Shown here in pieces: positions 1 to 6,263 of a stretch of 6,263 nt of DNA; position 1 is the first letter of the stretch; every line of letters starts with the position of its first letter. A program made the translations under genes and the position numbers. Source of the stretch: Verrucomicrobiota bacterium (GTDB lineage Bacteria; Verrucomicrobiota; Kiritimatiellia; B70-G9); NCBI GenBank assembly GCA_003641465.1, contig QNAJ01000091.1, positions 1 through 6,263 of the forward strand. Reading direction: 5' to 3'. The notes under the pieces are model-generated. The model worked only from the letters and a program-made list of their open reading frames with translations. It was not told where the DNA came from and did not search any database.

Positions 1-2
1 CG

Positions 3-3000
3 GCTTTTTCAGCCTACTATCCGGAACTTGAGCATTCCTATGTCCGAAGGTGGATCACCTTCAGCGGCGGCGGTGCCGAGTCTGCAGTTCAGAGGCTGCA
101 GAGCGACATACAGGTCGGAAGGTGGGAGTCGTATGCCTCGACGCTGGGTCCGGACGGCGCCACAGAATTGATGGGCGAAATGACACACGGCCGGAACCTG
201 GGCGGGCGGGCGGTGGACTTCTTGGTGGCGTCGGTGCCGCGGCTGATCACCCTTCCCCACGCAGAGACGGAACCAGGATGGGGTTCGGAAGGGGAGAACA
301 TGTGGCAACCGGCCGTGGTGGGTGTCAAGTACACCATCAAGTTTGATTCGCCCTTTGAACTGGTGGGCAAGCTCTTCGGCGGCCTGTTCGGGGGCGGCCG
401 TACCGCGCGGCAGACCGAGGCTCCCGACGTAGGCGGCGTACTGATCAACAAGGCGGCCCGGTGGGTGGGCAGCAACCTGTGTGACATTGTGGGCGCGGCG
501 TTCGATCCGGTTTCGCACCAGATAGTGTTTCTGGGCACCAATGACGAGACCGCCGTGCGGGATATCAATCTCGACTACTTCTATACTGCGGTACAGGCGG
601 TGTACGGCTCGGCGATGCCGCCGTTCGTGACGCTTGATCCCCCGGCTTCAATGTACAGCCCGTGGATTGACTTCGGTGACGGCGACGGGGTGTTTGAGGA
701 AGGCGAGTCCGGCGGGTTCATCCTGTACTACAGTCCGATCTGGGTGGATTCCAATGATGATCTGAGGGTGCGCTTCCGCATGCACTGGGGGGACCAGCAA
801 TACGATTTCACCGCCTACATCGACGCCTGGGAGAACACTCATATCACCGCGGGCGGCCGCCACCTGATGGAATTGACCATCACCAACTGGAGCGACCGGC
901 CGCCCGGCATCGAGGTTGACGAATTCCGCTATACGCAGATCCATCTCAGCGGCAAGGGGCAGGACAGCTATTACGTGTTTACCCTGACCAACAGCGCGGC
1001 CGGCAGTCTTATCGTGGATTCCGTCAATGTGATTCCCAACCTGCAGCACCGCCGCTACGGTGGGCGGGTGGACGGTACACGGCTGGGTTGGGTGATGTAT
1101 GAGGCTGACCGCGTGATGAAGTGTCTGGCGGTCGGGGTGGACAATCTCACTGGGGAGATATACGACAGCACTACTGTGCCGGTGCCCGGATACTCCAATG
1201 TGCTTGAACGTTGTCTGGGAACGGATGCAGTGGGCAACGTGCGCTTCTGGTTCGTTCCCAACGAAATGACGCTGAAGAAATATGTGGATCCTCAGACCGG
1301 AGAGGCGGCGGTGATATTTGATCGGGCGTCGGTCTCCCTGAAAACCGAGTCCTTCATGCGCGGCCTGCCGCAAAGCCCGGTGGCCCGGGCCTTCGCCGAC
1401 CATTTCAACGAACACTACGATGATTTCGCGGCGCTGGAATGGCCGGTGCTCGATCCCGATGATCCCACCGGCCAGACGATCATTCATGTCAGGATTTTCG
1501 AGCGGCTGAGGGAGGCCATGCAGGCGGTGGCGCTGGCCCGGTTTTTCCGCGACAACGGCATCCCGCTGGATATGTGGTGGCTGAATTCCTGGAGGCCTCC
1601 CCAGGCCTATTCGCCGCGCACCGTGCCCTCGGCTTACAACGAGGCCACCAACGGAACGCAATGGGTGCTGATCTACGGCGGAGTGGAGGTCAACAAGCCC
1701 AACTCCTACGTGCCCTCGCCGGAAGCGGAGCAGCTAGCGGAGGCCGTGGCGGCGCAGCGGCCGGACCTGCCGGGGGATCTCGACGGCCAGGTGTGGGACG
1801 TCAGCGGCACGCCGAAAGGAGATCTCAAAGCCGTCGCGGCCTCGTTTGACCGGCAGATGCAGGACGGCAATCTGCGCTTCGTCGAAGCGGATCTGGCCTT
1901 CGCAACGCCGGGGGATACGCCTCTGGCACTGGTGCGCTGCTACGACAGCGCGTTTGCCGGGGACGAAGGATTCGGGCCGGGATGGCATCCGGTCCGCTTC
2001 GCGCTGCAGTTCAGTCGGCCGTCGTGGTATGACGAAAACGGGCTTATGCGCGATGCCCAGACCAATGCGGTTTGGACCGACTCGCGCGGTGATACCCGGT
2101 TACGATCCGGCGAAATCCGTTTTGTTGATTACCTCAGCGGCCGGATGCTCAATTTCTACTCTTCGCTCAGCGTGTCCTACAACGTCGACAGCCTGGGAAA
2201 TCCGATAATTTCCTTGAGTGGACTGGATTCCAACGGTGTACCGACTTTCTATGCCGGGGAATGGGCCGATGGTTCCGAGCTGGTACAACTGGCTGACTCG
2301 TCCCGCGGATACCGGCTGACGCGCACTGACGGGACGGAGCTGTATTTCGATCACGAAGGAAGGCTGCTTTCGATCGTGGACCGCTTCGGCCTGACCAATT
2401 CGTGGCATTACGCGGATGAATCGGCCCTGACCGGTATTGTGGATTGCCTGGGGCGCACTATCAGTTTCGACTACGACGCCTCCAATCACGTGGTGGCCGC
2501 GTGGGGTCCGGCGGGCGAACACCTGGTATATTCCTATGACGCGCTGGGACGACTGACCAATGTATGGCATGAACGCGGCCCGCGGACGACAACCTATGCT
2601 TACGACGATGACGGGCGCATATCCACGATCGTTACGTTCGACGGGATAACACAGTTGAATGCGACCAACGACCTGAGGAGCCGCGTGGCCGGTGCGACCG
2701 ACCGGCGCGGCGCCGCGGTCGCACGGGGGTTCGAAATCGATCCGCAATCTCTTTCCTGGACGGAATCGATCAGTAATCTCACCGCGGGAGCGGTCTGGAA
2801 GAGAGTGTTCGATTCGGAGGGACGACTCTTGCGCTCGGAGGATCCGTGGGGCAATGCCTGGCAATTCGAGTATTCCGATACAGTGCGCCTGCCGACGCTG
2901 ATCCGGCCGCCGATTCCGGGGCGCGAACCGATTCGGGTGCAAAGGAACGTCGCGGATCTGCCGGTGAGGATTGAGGATCCGGAAAACGTGCAGGGACATC

Positions 3001-4544
3001 CTGTAGAAATAACCTACAATGAGGCGAACCTCCCGGTTGTGGTAACGGATGTACTGGCGCGGGCTATCCGATACGGCTATGACCAGTACTACAACCTGGT
3101 CTCGGTAACCCGCGAGCTTGCGGGCCGGCCGGTCACCTGGTCTTTCGGGTACGAGTGCGGGCGTCTGGTGGCGGTGACCAATCCGCTGGGCGCTGTTTCC
3201 CGGTTCGAGCGGGACGAGTTCGGTCGGATTACGAACATTGTGGATGCCACCGGCATCGCGGTTTCCCTGTCCTACGACCAGTTCGATCGGCTGGTAGAGG
3301 TGCGGGACCCGCGGCTGTCGGGGCCGGTCCGCTTCACGTACAATGATTTCGACCAGATCGTCCGCGTGGAGTCTCCGGCGGGTACCAATACGTACGGATA
3401 CGATCCGCAGTCTCACCGCCTGGTTGCGGTCACTAATGCGAACGGCGGTGTGGTGCGTTATTCCTATGATCCGGTTTCCGGCGACCTGGTATCCGTGTTG
3501 CGCGAGAATCCGGGTTACGGCGACGTGACCTATTCGCTTTCCTATGATGCGCTGGGCCGCGTCACCAACGTTGTTCATCCCAACGGACAGCAGACGTCCT
3601 TCGCATACGATCCGGCCGGCAGACTGCTGCGTCAGGCCGAACACGATCACCGCCCGCCGGGGCCGCCGCAGTTGCTGAAGAGTGACCGGGCCTTCAACGG
3701 GATCTGGACCAATGCCTCCGATCACAGTTTCACCTGGGCTGCGCCGGAGTGCGATTCCGGCATTGAAGGATACAGTGTCGGGCTGGACGTTGCGCCCGGA
3801 ACGAACCTGACCACCTCCGAGGCCGCGTTCGAGTGGCTCGGGGTGCCGGAAGGAGTGCATACGGTGGCGGTGAGGGCCTGCAGCCGCTCCGGCCTCTGGG
3901 GTCCGACGGCGGAATTCATCCTGCGGCTGGACTATACGTCACCGTCCGCCAGCGGTTCCTGGATGAAGGTCCAGTCGAGCGACTGCGGCCCCTATGTCGT
4001 AGGGCAACCGGTTTCCGTGCAATGGGGCGGGTTTACCGATACTCTTTCAGGTGTCGGCGGATACTACTGCGGATTCTCAGATAACTGTGACGGAACCCAT
4101 CATGTCGCAGAGCCTTACGCTGACCTTTCAGGTGCCCCGTATGATACGACATCCACAGTATACCTGCGCGCTCACGACCGGGCAGGCAACCTCTCGCCGG
4201 TGCTGACGACCAACATACTGATCCTGGATCCCGATGGTGACTGGGATGGGGACGGGATGGCCAACTCGGATGAGGAGGTGGCGGGAACGCGGGCGGATGA
4301 CGCCGGCTCCGCTTTCTACATTACGCCGGAGCTACATGCGGGAGGCGATGAACTGCTGATATCATGGTTCGGGGCTTCCAACCGGGTGTATGACCTGCTG
4401 GTGCGGGAGACATTCGCTGCAGGATCATGGCAGGAAGTGGACGGATGGACAAACATAGCGGGTCACGGCAGCGAAATCACGTATACGGACAGCACTGTGC
4501 AGGCTGAATTCCGGTTGTACCGCGTCCGTGTCCGCCGGCCATGA
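3..4544 (+). CDS. Giant RHS/YD-repeat exported-type protein (5'-truncated by window edge)
   Basis: The frame is open from the first complete codon at base 3 to a TGA at 4542-4544, giving 1513 residues, with no ATG, GTG or TTG before base 168. An open reading of 55 codons precedes the TTG/ATG at 168/171, so the real start, and any signal peptide, lies upstream of the window. Residue numbers here count from base 3. Residues 1-620 are a module I cannot assign, with an Asp/Gly loop at 223-235 (DFGDGDG) and a conserved-looking stretch at about 361-384 containing EADRVMKCL. Residues 644-661 match the RHS entry pattern (R-x-Y-x-S, then G-F-G-x-G-W). Residues about 781-1211 are YD repeats, expected to coil into a beta shell. 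Residues about 1225-1310 and 1311-1408 look FN3/Ig-like, 1409-1438 is a thrombospondin-3-like Asp/Gly motif, and the rest is a beta-rich tail. There is no RHS core DPxGLxDG-type motif, no toxin domain, and no LPxTG or PEP-CTERM anchor at the C-terminus. The role is probably structural or surface-associated; the substrate is unknown. Confidence 0.9.
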   Translation, partial: AFSAYYPELEHSYVRRWITFSGGGAESAVQRLQSDIQVGRWESYASTLGPDGATELMGEMTHGRNLGGRAVDFLVASVPRLITLPHAETEPGWGSEGENMWQPAVVGVKYTIKFDSPFELVGKLFGGLFGGGRTARQTEAPDVGGVLINKAARWVGSNLCDIVGAAFDPVSHQIVFLGTNDETAVRDINLDYFYTAVQAVYGSAMPPFVTLDPPASMYSPWIDFGDGDGVFEEGESGGFILYYSPIWVDSNDDLRVRFRMHWGDQQYDFTAYIDAWENTHITAGGRHLMELTITNWSDRPPGIEVDEFRYTQIHLSGKGQDSYYVFTLTNSAAGSLIVDSVNVIPNLQHRRYGGRVDGTRLGWVMYEADRVMKCLAVGVDNLTGEIYDSTTVPVPGYSNVLERCLGTDAVGNVRFWFVPNEMTLKKYVDPQTGEAAVIFDRASVSLKTESFMRGLPQSPVARAFADHFNEHYDDFAALEWPVLDPDDPTGQTIIHVRIFERLREAMQAVALARFFRDNGIPLDMWWLNSWRPPQAYSPRTVPSAYNEATNGTQWVLIYGGVEVNKPNSYVPSPEAEQLAEAVAAQRPDLPGDLDGQVWDVSGTPKGDLKAVAASFDRQMQDGNLRFVEADLAFATPGDTPLALVRCYDSAFAGDEGFGPGWHPVRFALQFSRPSWYDENGLMRDAQTNAVWTDSRGDTRLRSGEIRFVDYLSGRMLNFYSSLSVSYNVDSLGNPIISLSGLDSNGVPTFYAGEWADGSELVQLADSSRGYRLTRTDGTELYFDHEGRLLSIVDRFGLTNSWHYADESALTGIVDCLGRTISFDYDASNHVVAAWGPAGEHLVYSYDALGRLTNVWHERGPRTTTYAYDDDGRISTIVTFDGITQLNATNDLRSRVAGATDRRGAAVARGFEIDPQSLSWTESISNLTAGAVWKRVFDSEGRLLRSEDPWGNAWQFEYSDTVRLPTLIRPPIPGREPIRVQRNVADLPVRIEDPENVQGHPVEITYNEANLPVVVTDVLARAIRYGYDQYYNLVSVTRELAGRPVTWSFGYECGRLVAVTNPLGAVSRFERDEFGRITNIVDATGIAVSLSYDQFDRLVEVRDPRLSGPVRFTYNDFDQIVRVESPAGTNTYGYDPQSHRLVAVTNANGGVVRYSYDPVSGDLVSVLRENPGYGDVTYSLSYDALGRVTNVVHPNGQQTSFAYDPAGRLLRQAEHDHRPPGPPQLLKSDRAFNGIWTNASDHSFTWAAPECDSGIEGYSVGLDVAPGTNLTTSEAAFEWLGVPEGVHTVAVRACSRSGLWGPTAEFILRLDYTSPSASGSWMKVQSSDCGPYVVGQPVSVQWGGFTDTLSGVGGYYCGFSDNCDGTHHVAEPYADLSGAPYDTTSTVYLRAHDRAGNLSPVLTTNILILDPDGDWDGDGMANSDEEVAGTRADDAGSAFYITPELHAGGDELLISWFGASNRVYDLLVRETFAAGSWQEVDGWTNIAGHGSEITYTDSTVQAEFRLYRVRVRRP
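2343..3635 (+). repeat. YD (RHS) repeat block inside the giant protein
   Basis: At least eleven units of the form Y-x-Y-D-x-x-G-R-(L/V/I)-x-x-(V/I) or degenerate versions are visible. Clear ones begin at 2529 (YSYDALGRLTNV), 2595 (YAYDDDGRISTI), 3072 (YGYDQYYNLVSV), 3150, 3204 (FERDEFGRITNI), 3273, 3339, 3393, 3459, 3543 and 3600 (FAYDPAGRLLRQ). From 3072 on, the spacing between units is about 54-84 bases, or 18-28 residues, typical for YD repeats. Between about 2650 and 3070 the units are more diverged. YD repeats are known to build the beta-cage of RHS, Tc-toxin and teneurin proteins. The repeat is at protein level: the DNA copies have diverged and are not a tandem DNA array. Confidence 0.88.
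3675..4226 (+). other. Two Ig/FN3-like beta segments after the YD repeats
   Basis: The first segment (residues about 1225-1310) has the 'GIWTNASDHSFTWAAP' and 'SGIEGYSVGLD' pattern followed by 'VPEGVHTVAVRACSRSGLWGP', the usual layout of an FN3-like fold with a 'D/S-GI-GY-V' turn. The second (about 1311-1408) starts 'DYTSPSASGSWM', carries 'LSGVGGYYCGFSDN', and ends 'VYLRAHDRAGNLSPV', which is again typical of extracellular Ig-like repeats. Several cysteines (APECDSG, RACSRSG, SSDCGPY, YYCGFSDNC) could form disulfides if exported. Domain borders are by eye and the exact family is not determined. Confidence 0.6.
4227..4316 (+). other. Thrombospondin type 3-like Asp/Gly calcium-binding motif
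   Basis: Residues 1409-1438 begin DPDGDWDGDGMANSDEEVAG and continue T-R-A-D-D-A-G-S. This fits the D-x-D-x-D-G-x-x-x-x-x-E-E pattern of bacterial thrombospondin-3/EF-hand-like linkers, usually followed by 'GTDPxDxxS'. Here the 'DP' is replaced by 'RA', so the second half is imperfect. Such motifs usually bind calcium and stiffen the join between extracellular beta domains. It lies between the Ig/FN3-like segments and the terminal beta domain, which supports secretion of the protein. Confidence 0.75.
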
Positions 4545-4753
4545 TCTGTACGGGCCGCGATCAGCTTGGCGCGGCGGTGGACGATTTCCGCGAGAACACG
4601 CCCATTGCGACCTTCTCCAGCATCTTCTTCGGGGCATTCTGATCCGCTGTCTTTCTCCTGAACTCCTCAGTTCTTGAAGGACGTCATTTCTTCATGTGTC
4701 CACAGAAAAAGGGGATTGACAGGAAAGCCTGACCGGCGGTTGCATGGAAGGCC
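4545..4753. other. Intergenic gap between the giant protein gene and aroB
   Basis: This gap of 209 bases holds no gene I can support. A 33-codon frame (4541-4642, + strand) starts with an ATG that overlaps the preceding TGA as ATGA, but it has no ribosome binding site and no recognisable product. On the other strand a stop-bounded stretch of about 40 codons contains 'MLEKVAMGVFSRKSS', also unrecognised. A short inverted repeat, GAACT-CCTC-AGTTC, lies at 4660-4673 without a following T-run. A TTGACA box at 4716-4721 has no good -10 partner. The aroB promoter presumably lies here but cannot be placed. Confidence 0.6.
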
Positions 4754-4756
4754 ATG
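4743..4756 (+). promoter_or_regulatory. Small inverted repeat spanning the aroB ribosome site and start codon
   Basis: CATGG (4743-4747) and CCATG (4752-4756) are perfect complements separated by AAGG, and the second arm contains the aroB ATG at 4754. The purine run GGAAGG (4746-4751) is the only Shine-Dalgarno-like sequence before the gene. It sits only two bases from the ATG, closer than the usual 5-9, and falls inside the hairpin. The structure could dampen initiation, or be chance in a GC-rich sequence. Confidence 0.3.
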
Positions 4757-5854
4757 AGACAGCAGGTACACGTCAATCTGGGCGAGCGTTCCTACACCAT
4801 CCACATCGGCACGGGCATCCTTGATGAGCTCGGCGATCTGTGCCGTGATGTGATCAAGCCTTGCCGGGTCCTGCTGGTGAGTGATTCCAATGTAGGCCCG
4901 CTGTATTCGGAGAAGGCGACTCAGTCCCTGGCCGGTGCAGGCTTTACCGTGGCGCAAGCCGAGGTTCCGGCCGGAGAGGAAAGTAAGAGTCTGCCCGTGC
5001 TGAGCGATCTGTATTCCCGTGCGGTGAGCGCCGGACTCGACCGGGATTCGGCGGTCATTGCTCTGGGTGGGGGTATGGTCGGCGACCTGGCCGGCTTTCT
5101 CGCTGCAACGTTTCTGCGCGGAATCGGCCTGGTGCAGGTTCCGACTTCGCTGCTGGCGATGGTAGACAGCTCCGTGGGGGGCAAGACGGGTGTCAACCTC
5201 CCGGAGGGGAAGAATCTGGTAGGAGCGTTCCATCAGCCTCGGCTGGTGGTGACGGACCCGGCGACGCTGCACACACTGGCGGAGCGGGAATACGTGAGCG
5301 GGCTGGCGGAAGTGGTCAAGTACGGGGTGATCCGCTCCGCAGGACTGCTCGCGCTGCTGGAGGAGCGGGCGGAGGATATGCTGGCGCGGGACGGGCGGCT
5401 GCTGGAAGAAGTGATCGCTGAGTGCTGCGCGATAAAGGCGCGCGTGGTGGAGGAGGACGAGCGCGAGTCCGGTGGGCGGCAGGTGCTCAACTTCGGCCAC
5501 ACGCTGGGTCATGCGATCGAGACGGTCATGGCCTACCGCGGAATACTCCACGGCGAGGCGGTGAGCGTCGGGATGATTTTTGCAGCGTTTCTCTCGGTGC
5601 GGGAGGCAGGGCTTCCCGAGGCCGAGGCGTTGCGGCTGCGGAACATTCTTTCGGAGCTGGGACTGCCGGTATGCCTGCCGGAACTGGAGTGGCGGCAGCT
5701 TCGGACGGCGATCGGTGTGGACAAGAAGTCACGTGCAGGTGAGATCGGCTGGGTACTGACGCCGCGTCTGGGCGAAGTCCGTTGGGGATGCCGCGTCAGC
5801 GAGGAGGCTTTGGAAGAAACATGGCGCAGGGTGAAAGAGCTGGAGGCCGCATAG
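4754..5854 (+). CDS. aroB: 3-dehydroquinate synthase AroB
   Basis: This 366-residue protein catalyses the second step of the shikimate pathway, converting DAHP to 3-dehydroquinate in the cytosol with NAD+ and a divalent metal (Zn or Co), towards aromatic amino acids and folate. It opens with VNLGERSYTIHIG, the usual AroB N-terminus. The nucleotide-binding glycine motif is at residues 105-115 (GGGMVGDLAGF), followed by VPTSLLAMVDSSVGGKTGVN (129-148). Metal ligands by comparison with the family are E186 (in LAEVVKYG), H249 (NFGHTLGH) and H266 (LHGEAV); the active-site lysines K144 and K153 and H253 are also present. The C-terminal DKKSRAGEIGWVL is typical. Length is normal. The ATG at 4754 is chosen because an in-frame TGA lies at 4730-4732 and no other start precedes the conserved residues. 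The ribosome site GGAAGG is only two bases away. The next gene begins 16 bases after its stop, so the two are probably one transcript. Confidence 0.97.
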   Translation: MRQQVHVNLGERSYTIHIGTGILDELGDLCRDVIKPCRVLLVSDSNVGPLYSEKATQSLAGAGFTVAQAEVPAGEESKSLPVLSDLYSRAVSAGLDRDSAVIALGGGMVGDLAGFLAATFLRGIGLVQVPTSLLAMVDSSVGGKTGVNLPEGKNLVGAFHQPRLVVTDPATLHTLAEREYVSGLAEVVKYGVIRSAGLLALLEERAEDMLARDGRLLEEVIAECCAIKARVVEEDERESGGRQVLNFGHTLGHAIETVMAYRGILHGEAVSVGMIFAAFLSVREAGLPEAEALRLRNILSELGLPVCLPELEWRQLRTAIGVDKKSRAGEIGWVLTPRLGEVRWGCRVSEEALEETWRRVKELEAA

Positions 5855-5856
5855 GT

Positions 5857-5865
5857 GGGGAGGTG
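5857..5865 (+). promoter_or_regulatory. Strong ribosome binding site for the gene starting at 5871
   Basis: GGGGAGGTG at 5857-5865 contains GGAGG (5859-5863) with seven bases to the ATG at 5871. This near-consensus Shine-Dalgarno sequence, in the 16-base gap after the aroB stop, fixes the start of the downstream gene and supports translation of both from one message. Confidence 0.7.
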
Positions 5866-5870
5866 GGCGC

Positions 5871-6263
5871 ATGTCCACGGTCAGCGATCAGATAGTGCGT
5901 GAGTATTTCGAGTCGCTGGGCTTCCTGGTGCGTCAGCCGACCAAGTACCGGGTGCAGGGGCGGAGCAAGGAGCCGGTTGAACAGATAGATTTCGTGGTGT
6001 GGAATCCGCAGCCGGCCCGCCCCGCCGGATCGAGGCGAGCCCACCGGGCCCGGCGGCTGGTGTGGGACTCGTCCGACCTGCGGGGAGTGGCGCGGGCGAT
6101 CGTCAGCGTGCACGGGTGGCACAGCGAGCGTATCACCCCGGCGGTCCTGAAATTTTCCCCGGAGGTGCTGAAAATCGCGGAGGAGGAGGTCGCGCGTCAG
6201 GCCGTGCCGTTGATCGGCAAGGGGCCGGTGGCGCGCGTGGTCTGTCTGCCGGGCCTGCCGGCC
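5871..6263 (+). CDS. Conserved-looking protein of unknown function, possible nuclease-fold relative (3'-truncated)
   Basis: The frame is open from the ATG at 5871 through the last base, giving 131 codons with no stop, so the gene continues beyond the window. It is short on recognisable motifs. Residues 4-20 (VSDQIVREYFESLGFLV) look like an amphipathic helix followed by a strand. Residues 36-45 (VEQIDFVVWN) resemble the E-x-I-D-x-V strand that opens the active site of YraN-like and Holliday-junction-type nuclease folds. After an Arg/Pro/Ala-rich stretch (47-62) comes LRGVARAIVSVHGWHSE (70-86), where 'VSVHGWH' sits where a 'VEVKxxx' strand would be. The key Glu and Lys would then be Ser79 and His81. 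I therefore see fold-like hints but not an active nuclease signature. Chance resemblance is possible. It is probably co-transcribed with aroB (16-base gap); the pairing says nothing clear about function. Confidence 0.75.
   Translation, partial: MSTVSDQIVREYFESLGFLVRQPTKYRVQGRSKEPVEQIDFVVWNPQPARPAGSRRAHRARRLVWDSSDLRGVARAIVSVHGWHSERITPAVLKFSPEVLKIAEEEVARQAVPLIGKGPVARVVCLPGLPA

Noticed and set aside
168..173. TTG/ATG pair as the start of the giant gene.
   Set aside because: The frame continues open to the window edge with protein-like sequence and no good ribosome site stands before 168. An exported protein would also need a signal peptide, which is missing here.
648..1661. Open frame of 337 codons on the - strand.
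   Set aside because: It shadows the continuous + strand frame and shows low-complexity His/Arg composition without motifs.
2100..3860. Open frame of 586 codons on the - strand opposite the YD repeats.
   Set aside because: It lies fully antisense to the clearly coding YD region, its protein has no recognisable domain, and long antisense frames are expected in GC-rich repeats with biased third positions.
4660..4673. GAACT-CCTC-AGTTC hairpin as a terminator of the giant gene.
   Set aside because: The stem is only five pairs and is followed by TTGAAGG rather than a T-run. It is also more than 110 bases past the stop.
4716..4745. TTGACA box as the aroB promoter.
   Set aside because: With 16-18 base spacing the -10 hexamers are GGTTGC, GTTGCA or TTGCAT, none convincing, and the transcript would begin almost at the start codon.
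4667..5551. Open frame of 294 codons on the - strand opposite aroB.
   Set aside because: It is antisense to an unmistakable AroB, is His/Gln/Arg-rich in the manner of shadow frames, and has no domain.

Overview
The window is GC-rich, roughly 60% by eye, and bacterial. It holds three genes, all on the + strand. A very large exported-type RHS/YD-repeat protein enters from the left edge and ends at 4544. After a gap of about 209 bases comes a complete 3-dehydroquinate synthase gene (aroB, 4754-5854). A tightly coupled uncharacterised gene starts at 5871 and runs off the right edge. There are no tRNAs, rRNAs, CRISPR arrays or insertion sequences that I can see.

The likely source is a Gram-negative bacterium of the PVC group (Kiritimatiellota, Lentisphaerae or Verrucomicrobiota). 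This is inference from style: a giant YD-repeat protein with many 'GR(L/V/I)TN(V/I)' units, a thrombospondin-3-like Asp/Gly motif near the C-terminus, and a final beta-rich segment ending in 'FRLYRVRV'. No single marker proves it.

Layout: 3-4544 is one open frame of 1513 codons plus stop, with its true start outside the window. Its first ~620 residues are a largely unrecognised module. An RHS entry motif (about residues 644-661) follows, then about 420 residues of YD repeats. The C-terminal part has two Ig/FN3-like segments, a calcium-type Asp/Gly motif and a short terminal beta domain. It has neither the conserved RHS-associated core motif nor a toxin-like tail, so it looks more like a structural or surface protein than a polymorphic toxin. 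Bases 4545-4753 hold no convincing gene. They contain two small hairpins and a weak TTGACA box.

aroB and the 5871 gene are separated by 16 bases, and the second has a strong Shine-Dalgarno sequence, so they are probably co-transcribed. aroB is a housekeeping shikimate-pathway gene with every key residue present. The downstream protein has features reminiscent of a small nuclease fold, but the catalytic E-x-K position reads S-V-H. I see no functional link between the RHS-type protein and the aroB pair.
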